Made by a program: the position numbers and the translations under genes. Positions 28,501 through 40,500 of a DNA stretch of 64,000 bases are shown here, in pieces. The notes under the pieces were generated by a model that worked only from the letters and a program-made list of their open reading frames with translations, did not search any database and had not been told where the DNA came from. Source of the stretch: Perognathus longimembris pacificus. Its lineage: Eukaryota > Chordata > Mammalia > Rodentia > Heteromyidae. Position 1 is the first letter of the stretch, and every line of letters begins with the position of its first letter. The stretch covers positions 78,145,785-78,209,784 of the forward strand of contig NC_063166.1 of NCBI RefSeq assembly GCF_023159225.1. Direction: 5' to 3'.

Positions 28501-31500
28501 CGGGACCAGGAGGCCACGTGAGAACACAGACAGGGAAGTTTGCAATACCACATGCCCACGCCCAAAGCCACTAGTGGTGTCACGGCGTTGGCTATCAGTG
28601 AGGCCACACGCCCCAGTTCACATGTTGTAATGTCACAACTGTCGTGCAAGGGGAAGCAAGTGAGTGCAAAATACAGGCATCAGAATAATGAGAAGGATCT
28701 GCGACAGTCACGTGTCTTAAAAAAAATCTATCTATCAGAAACAAGAACTTGCCGGCTGCTGGTGGATCCCACCAAGTTACCCTAGCTACTCAGGATGCTG
28801 AGATCTGAAGATTGCAGTTCAAAGCCAGCCTGGGCAGGAAAGTTTGTAAGATCCTTATCTCCAATTAACCACTCAGAAAACTGGAAGTGACGCTGTGGCT
28901 CAAAATGGTAGAGTGCTATCCTTGAGCAAAAGAGCTCAGGGACAGTGCCCGGGTCCTGAGTTCAAGTCCTACGATGGACCAAAACCAAAAACAACAACAA
29001 CAAAAAAAAAAACCAAGACGACACGAAGACAGATGATTCCTCAGCCGTAATGTGTGAGAATATCTGATTTTGCTGTAGTTCCAACGACAGCGGGATAGTA
29101 AGAGGACTGAACTTGGACTGGGAATGTAGCTTAGGGGTAGAGCGCTTGCCTAGCATGCCCGAAGCCCTGGGTTCGAGTCCTCAGTACCACATAAACAGAA
29201 AAAAGCCTGAAATGGTGATGTGGTTCAAGCGGCAGAGTGCTCGCCTTGAGCAAAAGCAGCTTCGGGACAGTGCCCAGGCCCCGACTGGCGAGGAAAAAGG
29301 ACTGAACTTACCCTGCTGATATACTATGGCTCGTGACCCATTTTCGTAACGGAAGCTAAAAGCTAGTCTCAGCCAACGTGTGGTAAGGAATGAGAGTAAT
29401 CTCCCCAGTGGCTAACAAAAACCCTAACCATACCAACCCTGTGCTGGTGGGCACAGGGAGCCCCTGGAACTCCTGCACATCTGGGGTGCGTGCCAGCGGG
29501 CCCCTCACGGTGAGGAAGCCGGGGCCGTGTCTACTGAACTTGAACGTGTCACCTCGCCCCAATGACTCGCATCGTGGGTATTTACCCATCACAACGGCAT
29601 CGGCGAGTCCACCCAGCAGCCCATGTGCTCGGACACAGCCAGAGACAGAATCGACACACCCACGAGGGACGAGCCAGGAGCACGCCCGTGCATTTACCCA
29701 GTGGAACACTAGCCTGCAGCCTTGGAGAACACAAGCGCCCCTCAACCACGTACAGATGCCGGTATGGCGGTGGGGCGTCCAGGGTGCACCAGGTGAGCCC
29801 CTCAAGTGAAGTTCACGAAGGGAGAGAGGGGCCTGGGAGGGCCTGAGGGGAGGGGGGCCTCCCGGGACGGGGGACACTCTTGTTTCCAGAGCCTGTGGGT
29901 CTCATTTATCTGGCAGTGTGAACTTCTCACCAATGGTGCTCACTTGAACTACAAACTCGGCTTCCCCAGGAGGCCGACGAGGCCGGCGGTCTTGGTGACG
30001 CTTTTCTAGCTTAGCAAGCAAGTACCCGACCCGTGATCAGGAACCGTGAGGCCACGGGAGACATCTGTGAGCGTTCTCCCACGGACCCAGGTCCTTGAGT
30101 GCAACCGCGACACACTTCCTGGGTGCTGGGGCACCCACGGGGAGGTGGGAGTGCCTGTCTGCGAGGGAGGAGGCCGGGGGCTCCGCTGGCCCGGAGGACT
30201 GGCTCTCAGCCTGCCAGGCGGGTGGCGGGGCCCAGGAGAGGAGTCCCCTCCAGAGCGGGAGCCCCGGTCCCCGATGCCCAGCCTGCCCCGCGGGGCCCGC
30301 TGAGGGCAGCTGCAGGCACGGGGGCCGGGGGTACGAGGAGCCTCCCGAGCCGGAGGAAACAGAGGCCCTGCACCTGGAGGAGGCAGGCCCAGTCCTGGGC
30401 AGCTGCCAGCATTCCCAACGAGAGGGCATGGGGGGGGGGCGCCTCGTTAACCAGCACCGAGCTCCCCTGGCTGGGTGCTGGAGGACAAGAGCAACCCCCT
30501 ACAGTGAGGTCACAGTCAGGGTCGTGACCCCCAGGCCAGCCGGCTCGGGGCAGTCTGGCAGTCAGGAGGGGGACCGCTCCTGGGGGCTGCTGGCAGCTTG
30601 GGATGGAGGCCAGGGACTCCACTCACCGTCCTGCCATGCCCTCACCACAGAGAACAATCCAGAACAAAAGGTCAATGCGGAGGGCAGTCACTCGGCTTAT
30701 CTGAAACCTCCATCCATCACCTGGGCCTCCAGCACCTCTCAGTTCAGAACCAGAAAAAGGCCCCTAGAGATGGAGCCCGGCCAGAGAAACAAGATCCCGT
30801 CAACCCACGACCTGTGCCCGCCTTCCCCACGCCACCCTCCCCGCCCCCCTCCCTCCACACAGGTAGCCAGTGGCACAGGCCAGGTGGCATCTGTGGCAGC
30901 GACCCAACTCTGTCCTCGTGGGAGACGGCCCCAGAGAAAGCCAAGGCACTGGTGGCTCACGTCACGCCTGTAATCCCAGCCACTCAGGAGGACCTAGCCC
31001 GGGCAGGACCGTCTGTGGCTCTCATCTCTAATAAACTACTCAGAAAAAAAAAAAAAAAAAAAGCGGCGCGCTTCAGTGGTAGAGCATCAGCTTTGAGAAA
31101 AAGAATCTCAAGGACAGTGCCCAGGCCCTGAGTTCAAGCCCTAGGACAAACACTAATAAATAAATAAATCTGAAACCAATGGGTGCAGCTCAGTGCCAAT
31201 AAAACTGCTCACTTGATGGAGCCCCAGTGGCTCTCCCGAAGACCTTACCTGAGATCTGAGGATTGTGGTTCGGAGCCAGCCCAAATCCCAGAGACTCTCA
31301 TCTCCAATGAACCCGCAAAAAGGTGGGTGGGTGGGTGGCTCAAGTGTTAGAGCGCCACCTTTGAGTGAAAAAGCCAAGCAAGAGCTCTAGGGCCCAGGTT
31401 CAAGCCCCAGGATGGGGACTTGCCCATACACACACACACACCCACGCACACACACGCACACACAGAGCTGGGTTTGGTCCACGGGCTCTGGTAACCGCTG

Positions 31501-34500
31501 GTCTGCAGGGACAGGGAAAGACCAGGCGAGCAGAGCCCCAGCGTGCTGGCCTCCTTTGGGAGGGAGCGGGGCGGGGAAAGCTGAGTGAGATTCGAGGACT
31601 TCCCTCCCCGGGGGTTGGGGGGGGGCGCGGCAGGGTGCTGTGGAGTGGGGTGAGGGAGCCCAGACGCCCTCAGGCCTCGCCCTACCCAGCGGTCCACATG
31701 CCACGTGGTCTGCCCCCTGCCCACTCCCGATCAGCTCAGAGCTGCCAGCACGCGGGCCTGGCTACGGTGCAGACTTGCGACGCTGGCACGACCATTAAAC
31801 ATCTCGCGAGGCATCGCGCGTGGCTGGCCGTGGAGGACCCGTGCAGCCGCATAAAACATCTGTCGGATGCCGCAGCCAGCCGGGCCGGTGCTCCAGCGGA
31901 CGGGGACAGAGGAAGATGTTCCTGGGAAGAAGCACGCGGCGGGCAGGACCCCAGGACCACCGGCCGTTGGAGAAGTAGGACTTTCGCCCCACGGGGACCG
32001 GTCTCGCCCAGACCTTCTGGGTCCCGGCTGGCGATGGGATTCCTGGCCACCTGTCCCAGGAGAGTTGGGTGGGCCGCAGCCGGGCTGGCGGGACGGGCGT
32101 CTCGCGGGTGTGGGCGGGCAGGGTCCTTCCACCTTTGGACGTCCACCTCTGTGTCCACCCCGTGACAGGGTTGTTAGGCCGTTTCCTCCACACCGCCTCC
32201 TCCTGTCACCTCTCTCCTCCCTTCCAGAACCCAGCAGGAGTTTATTATTCCAGCTGTACGAGGCCCTGGAAAACGGCTTCAGTCGGAGGCTTTTAGTGCC
32301 AAATTAGATTTTGCTCTCATTTGATTAGATTTCCCCAAGGCAGTTTTTAAAATGGTTATTCTGGCACTAGTGGAGGTGGGAGAAGCGTATTAGCGTGGGC
32401 CCCGGGGGTGGGGTTGGGGGGGGTGGCTGGGAGACACGGCCAAGAGAATGAGCTAGAATGAAGACCAAGATGAAAAGTGCAGCCCAGACTGTGGCAGAGG
32501 GGGGAAGCTTGGGCTGGGGGGCTGGGGCAGAGCTGCCTGGCGGAGGATGAAGGGGCCTGGATGGGGGGGCCCTGCATGGCCCGAGCCCCCGAGGGAGTCT
32601 TACACTTGTGGTGGAGACCCGCGGTGCTTTGGCGTGATGACACTGTTTTAACAGCCGGCTCGGACCCGGGCTCACAGGTTTTCCACCGTTAACCACGGAA
32701 TACCAGCCCCTCCCCAGTGCGATGGGGCGTCCCCGCGGCCACCTGCGGCGGTACAGTGGCTTCCCGGTGCCCCGGCTCTTCGGCACACGGTTCCCTATGG
32801 GTGACGGAGGAGATCGGACCGGAGCCAGGGTACCCCCGCCTCAACCTGAAAGGGGCGGAGCCGCAGCAGAAGCCAGCGTGCCCCGGAGTGCCAAGGGCCT
32901 CCCTGCTCCACCGGGGGAGCTGGGCTGACCGCAAAGGAGCACAGCGGAGATGAAAAGGAGGATCATGGCTGAGAGGAAGCGATGCCCCGCCCCCCTCCCC
33001 CCCCCCCCCCCGCCCCAGGACTTCCTCCACATCCTGGGAGCCAGCCGTGTGTCCCCCGCATGCCTTTCGCCCCTCTCTCAGATCAGGTCATGCTAAGAAG
33101 GACAGGCTTAGCCTCCAACTCGCGATCCTCCAGCCTCTGCTTGCCCGGTGCTGGGATTACAGGCCTGCTTCACCCTGCCCGACTCTCTCCATCTCTTGAT
33201 ACCTCAGTCTCTCCACCCGTAATGGAGATAGTGACGTTGTCCAACCAAGGCCACTAACACAGCTGTTTCTGAGTATACGAAAGCCCCCGGCTCCGGGACT
33301 CCTGGATGCCGAAGCCCACGGATGCCCAAGTGCTTTTGGATAAAATGGCACTGCATTTGCATCTCACCTACGACGTGCTCCCGTAGGCTTCCATGGTGTC
33401 TGGGTCACTTAATATAAATACTACACGAATTGTGCTGCAGGGGAAAAGGAAATGTGTGTGTGTGCCTACTTCTCTTCTGGGTATCCCTGACCTTCGTGTC
33501 CGATCTGCAGATGCGGAGGGGAAACTGTCTGTGTCTCCTCCCTAGGAGTGGCACGCGGACACGGCTGCGATCACCGATGGCGCGGGGGCCCCACGCCTGC
33601 GATCCCCGGGCCCGCGGGCTCCCCGTGTCTGAGGCAAATGCTCTCACAGTCCCGCGCGTGCTGTGTCTTCCTGAGAGATGCACAGAGGGAGAGGTCGGTG
33701 CGGGCGGCACAGGAGGAATCACCTCGGCGCCCACGGGGTCAGAGGCCGAGGGGAGCAGAGGGAACCCGAGGTCAGCCGGCGTGGAGAACCCGTGTTCAAA
33801 ACTCCAGCAGCAGCTCCTCCTTTCCCTGGGGACGCAGGGGCAAGCGTCCCCACGACCGCCTGCCTGCCCCCTCCCCGACCGTGGGGTCCCCACTGGCCCT
33901 CAGTGGGGACCAGGTTCCTGAGAGGGGGAGATGGTGCGTGCCCCATCCCCTGGACGGAGGGGTGGGCGTATGGCACCCCCCCTCCTCAGGGTATCTGGGT
34001 GGAGCCGTCAACGGGGCTGTTTTAAGGGCACGGGTGACTTTCCACACATGTTCACCTCATGTCATCTTCACGCATAGCATTCAATAAACATCAAGCATTC
34101 AGTAGCCGATAAACAACGGTGAAAGTGTCAAAGCTCCTGAGGACACTCACCGAATCGTGCTACACCGCCTTGGGGCTGATACCGCATTAAACGCCTGACT
34201 TTGGGCAACGCTGGGATTTGAACTCGGGACGCCACGTTTGCTCGGCTGCCACGCCTCCAGCCCTTTTCTGCATTATTATGTTTTGGATGGAATCCTGTGT
34301 TGTTGTTTCCCCCCCCCCCCCGAGGCGACCCTGTGACCCCACTACCTCCACCTCCCACGGGTCCACGATCGAAGCACGTGGAGGATCCGGGGGACCCAGG
34401 CCTTGTCCGGCACAGTGGCCCCCGCCCAGCGCCCCCCGGCGGGCAGCAGAGAGCGGCGGCTGGCAGGACGGTGGGGCTGTGGGCCTGGGCGAGGCCCCGG

Positions 34501-37500
34501 CCGCGCCATGCCTCCTCCCAGGAGAGCACCGGGCGGCTGGCTCGGACCCCAAGTGGCTTCTGTTTTAGTGTCCCCGGGAGGCAGTCCAGACTCGGGGACA
34601 ACCCGCGTGAACGGGGCCCGCAGGGCGGTTGATTCTGCCTCCCAGGGGGCACCGGGCGAAACCAGACACAGTCACAGCGGTGAGAGAGAGACGCTGGGGT
34701 GCCCGGGGGCAGGAGTGTGTGCGTGTGTGTGCCTGGAGACCGCGGCCATGCCCAGTGCCGTGGCACGCGTGGCACGCAGGCCCAAGGGCGGGCGGCCTGC
34801 AGAGGGGCTCTGAAGAGCGGGGGTCCCAGCCCTGCCTCCCCAGCTCCCCTGGGAAGCGGGAGCAGCCACAGAGGGGGCTCCCGCCAGGCTGGCACCGGGA
34901 GCCTGAGGGCCGGGCAGAGGACGGTGCTCATTAGCACCGAGGCCGAGACCAGGCGGGAAGGTCAGCAGCGGGTGCAGCGGGGGGGGGGGGGGGGGGGGGA
35001 GGGGGACTGTCAGGCTGGCCTGCCCGGCTCGGGGCCCCGCCTCGCCGAGTCAGGGGAACCAGGCACCTTGCCCTGCCGGGCAGGGTCCGATTCCCGCCAC
35101 CCGTGGCCCTGGCACGCCCTCTGCCGTGACTCATCGATCGTCTGGGCTGTGGCTGACTCGATACCCCGAACCCTCCGGATCCATTCCTTTGGCATCAAAC
35201 AGACTGCAGTGCCAGCGGCCGCCCTGCTCCTCACCTAGGCGGGCGCGTGTCGGCAAAGGCCGGGGCAGGGCGGCGTCCTGGAGGCCCCCACTGCCTCCCA
35301 CCTATCCCAGCACTCACTGTGCTGCCTGCCATGTCTTCTGCTGACCCTTGACCCCATCCTCCCCTGCTCCCCCCCAGCCCTGGGCCCGCCCCCCCCCAGC
35401 CTCGGTGGGCCCTCATCGTCCTAGCTTCACCCAGCCCAGCTCCTTCCTGCCGGGGGGCCTCTGCCCCTGCCCCTCTCTCTTGGAAAGGACCCTTCTTCAT
35501 GAGGCTCACCGGGGCATTACCAGGCATTTGCTAGAAGGCCGGCGCCTTGCCGGGTCATCGCTCTGACCATCCCTCCCCCCGACTCTGTGGCCCCGCAGCA
35601 CTTATCTCTACTTAGCAAGTTCATCCTCTGGGTTTTCATCATCTACTTCCAACTGGAGCAGAGCCTGTGGCGGGGGGGGGGGGGGGGGGGGCGGGGGTGC
35701 CTCGCCCTCTCCCCGGAGTCCTCGTGTCTGGAAGAGTCTGGCGAGCACTCGGCCCTCCGTAAACACGAGGGAGGAGGCCACAGCCACCGTCCTTCCACGC
35801 GGGTTTGGGGTGTCTGGTGCTGATCTAGAAGGCGGCTCTGCGGGAGGGGCTGGATGGGGGCCGTCAGAGGAAGGCCGGACAGGCCGAGTGCGAGGTGCTG
35901 GTCGGAAACGCAGGCAGAGCAGACGGGAGGCCGGGGGTGGGGGGAGGTGGAGGTAGAAACGTGGGCGTCGTGGCAACATCTCCACGGCGTCTGACGCGTG
36001 CGACAGAAGCAGAGCCCCTGAAGAAGGAGTCGTGGCCTCATGCGTGGACGTGGGCAAGCCATCTTTGCCTCGGAAACGACAAGACGCTTTCCTTCCTGAG
36101 AGACGCCCATTTCACCCTGGGGATTGGCGTCCGTCGGGCAGGGTGCACGCCTTCCTGAGAGAAATGCCCCCCGCCAAATGGAAGCAACCTTCTACCCAAA
36201 ACGCAGCTACCCGGGCGCCTTCCTTAGCTCAAGGATAAGGGTCTGTTTGATGGCGGGATGCATTCTTACCTGGAAAGAATGCCCCCCCAAACATCCAGAA
36301 ACTCAGAAAGCAACACCAGGAGGGATAGAGCAAAGATAAAATACCTATCTTTGCATAACTTTAAAAGCAGACCCCCTGCCTTTACCATAGACACAGCCCT
36401 AGCAGCAAGGAGCTGTGCGTCTCTCTTTCCCTCCCTTGGAGAGATGCACACGGTTAAGATCGCGGCCCCTGGCCTCCCTGCGTGTCTGTCTGTCTGCTTT
36501 CCTGCTTTCCTACTCGCTCAATAAAGCTCCGCCGAGTTTTCTTACCATCGTGACTTGTCCAGAAATTCTTACGCTGCAATCGAAGTCAAGGACCCTAAGT
36601 GAAGTGCCCCTGCTTTTTTTAAGGGAAACGTCACAAGCCCTCACCTGCATCCAGTAACACAACATCACACCCGAATCCTGAAATACCGCCCGGGGCAGCC
36701 CCCTCCACAGGCACGGACACCACCAGGCCTGTCACCGAACACCACTGCCAGTCCTTCTGGGTAAAAAGAATTGTCCCAGCCCAGCTTGTGAAATACTCGA
36801 AGAATCAGTGTCATTGGCTTCCATTGTAATTCTATAGAGTTGTTTGGGGTTTGGGGGTTTTTTCCTTTGCACTGATCCTGGGCCTTCCTTCAACTCAGGG
36901 CCTGGGTGCTATCCTTTCACTTTTTTTGCTCAAGGCTGGCGCCCGACCACCTGAGCCATACTTCCACTTCGGCTTTTTTGCTGGTTGGTTGGAGATTAGT
37001 CTCCTGGATTTTTACTGCCTGGGAGAGTTTCAAACTGCAGTCCTGGGATCTCAGCCTCCTGAGTAGCTAGTATTCTGTGTATTTTCTGCTCTCTGGTTCT
37101 GACCCCATAGGAAGTAGGCACGGCCTTCCAGCTCTCCTACTTCCTGCTGCCTAGCCATACACCCAGTGGGGAGCCATGTTGGATAACAGCTCCTCCTATA
37201 GTCTAACAAATATTTGGGGCAGGTGTGACAAAAAAAACACCAGGTTATGATCACCTAGTGGGAGTCAGGAAACACCTACAGAAAGCCAGGCTGCACATAT
37301 TTCCAGCCTTACAGCCACAGGGTCTCTGGCAGTCATCAATTAATGGCAGCATCATGTGAAAACAGCCCTAGCAGGTTCTTTAGGTACTGGGTGTGGCTGT
37401 GTCCCAATAAAACTTTATTTACAAAAACAAGGACCACAGGCTAGGAAAATGGCTTAGTGTTAGAGTGCTTGCCTAGCATGCATGAAGCCCTAGGTTCCAT

Positions 37501-40500
37501 TCCTCAGCACCACATACACAGAGAAAGCCAGAAGTGGCGCTGTGGCTCAAGTGGTAGAGTGCTTAGCCTTGAGCAAAAAGAAGCCAGGGACAGTGCTCAG
37601 GCCCTGAGTTCAGGACTGGCAAGAATAAAATAAAAACAAAAAAAACAAGGACCTGTGGCTTGCAGCTTACTTACTCCTACTACATATGGTCAATACTGGC
37701 AAGACTGCCCTCATTTTTCATTTCTTTCAAGAGACAGTTGTGATCCGAGTTGGAGGGAGGAGGATACAATGTTCAGATTCTTAAAAAGCACCGTATAACA
37801 GACCCTGAGCAGGTGTGGAAGTGCGGATCCTTGCTGTCAGCTACCATTTTGCAAGGTCCAAATGTGGTACCAAGGGCCACCAGCAGACTGTCCCTAGGAT
37901 GGCTCCCGGTCTGGGCCACAGGAAGCAATCCCACCAACCTGGGAGAAGAGACGCAGCATTTCTGCAGATTCGAGAACACTATAAATATTAAATGCGAAAT
38001 GCCACAGGCCCGAAATCTTCGTTTCTTTGGCAGACAGATTGGCTAAGGAGGCAGGGTTGGGAAGAAATTCAATAAATAACCCAGAGCCCTACAGCCCGGC
38101 GGGCACTCGTGAAAGTCTGTAACCGGATCCTCCTCCCTGGGTCCTGCAAGGTCACTGCGGCTGCTTTTCCTGCTTTGGAGAAGACACAGTTGCAAGCTGC
38201 GGCCCGCGGCGATAAATCAGTGCTGGGACATTCAGGAGGTCGGAGATAGGATCTTGCTGAGCTGAGCCTGGGAGGCTCCCGGGGGGGCCACCGGAGGGAC
38301 CCCTTCTACCTGGCCCCAAAGGGGGGTGCAGCTGGCTTACACATCTGCTTCACTCGTCTGCCCAGCACCCATTCTTCCTGTGCTTGGTACCTGTGCTTTT
38401 CCTCGCCCTCCTGCCTTCTTGGTTTCTCCCCAGATGGTTTCCAGACCCTTCTACCTGCACCCGGCCAATCGGACAGCCTCACCTCCTCCAGCCTCTCTGG
38501 TTGGGCAAGAGGGAAACATGTGAGCCTTGCGGAGCCGATGAGGGCCTGTCCCTCAGGCTTTGGCAGCTGCTCTGCCAAGAGGCCCCTTATCACCTGGGGT
38601 CACTCACCCTACGGGTCACCGTGGTTCCTGTGAGGGTCACTCTGCCACCACACCTGGGGGGGGGGGGTGAGGGGAGCCCTTCCTAGGAACAAAGCCAGCC
38701 CAAAGGAAAGGATTCCAAGAAGCAGAAAGACAGGGCGATTAGGATAGCACGTGAGCGCCGGGAGCCGGCAAACTTGGCTTCGACCAATCTCAATTTTTTT
38801 TTTTCATGACAGTAGTGGAGTTTGAACTCAGAACCTTTGGCTTCCTTAAGCAACACTTCTAACGTGGATGTCACACCCAGGCCCATCCAGATCTTTACCG
38901 AGTGCCCAATATTTGCCACTATTTACTGACGAGTAGCAACTAAAACAGGATAATTTCGAGAGAGAGAAGTCAGAGGACAAAGCTGAGTACACAGCAGATA
39001 ACAACAGGGTAGGCTGGGCTGTTTGGCCCGGGGAGTTCAGGGACGGGGAGGGCCTGGATCACAGACGCTCTCACGGAAAGGTAATGATCGCAAGAGCGAG
39101 CTGAGCAGACGGTGTTTTATGCAGAGGCAATGACCTTGGAAGGTTTCAAGAGCAGCAGGGAGGCTGTGCTTGTGGTTGCCAGGCAGGAAAGGAGACGGGA
39201 AATGCGGACCTCAAGGGGAGCAGGCCAGGCACGGGGCTGTGGGCTCACTCCAAGAGCATAAAGAAGGCAGTTCTGTCTCCTGGAAGGGTAGGGAAAATGT
39301 CTAACTGCTGGGGAGAAGCAGAAACAAGCAGCCAGGCCAGACAGTGGCTGAGGGCTGCCCCGAGGTCCTGTTTCCTGACTTTCAGGCGTGGTGCTATCAT
39401 CAAGATGAGCTGGGTCTTAAACTCCTTGCTTTCCCCCACGTCCCTTTCTGATGCCTGTACAAGAGCTGGAACTCAGGGCTCAGGTGCTGTCCTGGAGCGT
39501 CTTCCGTCAAAGCCGGGCCCTTTACCGCTCGAGTCACAGTGCTACTGCCGGCTTTTTGGTGGTTCCTTGGCGCTAAGAGTCTCATAGACTTTCCTGCCTG
39601 GGCTGGCTTCAAATCCTCCTCCTCAGATCTCAGCCTCCTGAGAAGTCAGGATTGCAGGTGTGAGCTACAGGTTCCTGGCATCTGCCCCCCTTTCCGTCCC
39701 CAAGGCTGAGGTGGGGTGCAGAAGAAACTTACCCGGGACTCTTAGAAGGATGTCTGTGGACATTTGACCAACACTTGGAGTGCCCCCCACTGAGCCAACT
39801 CTTCCAAGAGTTGTTCCTACTGCCATTCCTTCAACGTCCCCTTTTCTGGGACAGACATTTTGTGGGGCCTCCTGATTATTCTGGAAAGGCAATTTAGCAG
39901 TAATAACAACTACCTCTGCCCACTGCTGCCAGAGCCCGCAGCGTGCTCTAACTGCTGTCTATAGGAACAAGAAGAGGAAAGGCGATTTATAACGAAGGGA
40001 AATTTTAACACGGGATTTTGGCGGTACATCCATCAAGGAGACAGGCCCGCACGTCAAGAGCCTGGCGCGGGGAGACGGGTTCGGAAGGGCGACAGTTACA
40101 AATGGGGTTGGGTGGGCGGCGGCATTTGCAATTCAAATACCTCGGATGTCACTGCAGCAGGAAACAGGGTGTTTCAGAGATAAAGAACAATTCTTGGGAA
40201 AGTTTGATATGCGATTATAATATTCCTTCCATTCCCGGGAAATCCCGGGTATATATATAAACTGCACAAACCTTTCCATATTTATATGCAAAAGTCTTAG
40301 GTTCAAGGCTCAGCTAAACATTATAAAATAACCAACCCAAGTGAAAGATGTCAGAAAATGGGCTCTGCAAAGCAAGCGGTGCATAACCCTGTCAGCCCAC
40401 AACCTGCATGACCACTAGAAACGCACTCACGGGTCTTAACCCACAGGGGGCGCCCTGCACCCCTGGTGGTCGTGGGTTGGCCTGGGCTGAACTGCAGCCT

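Noticed and set aside
34128..34937. 269-codon minus-strand open frame in SULF2 intron 2
   Set aside because: Same GC-driven artefact; it includes an ID-like fragment and poly-G translation.
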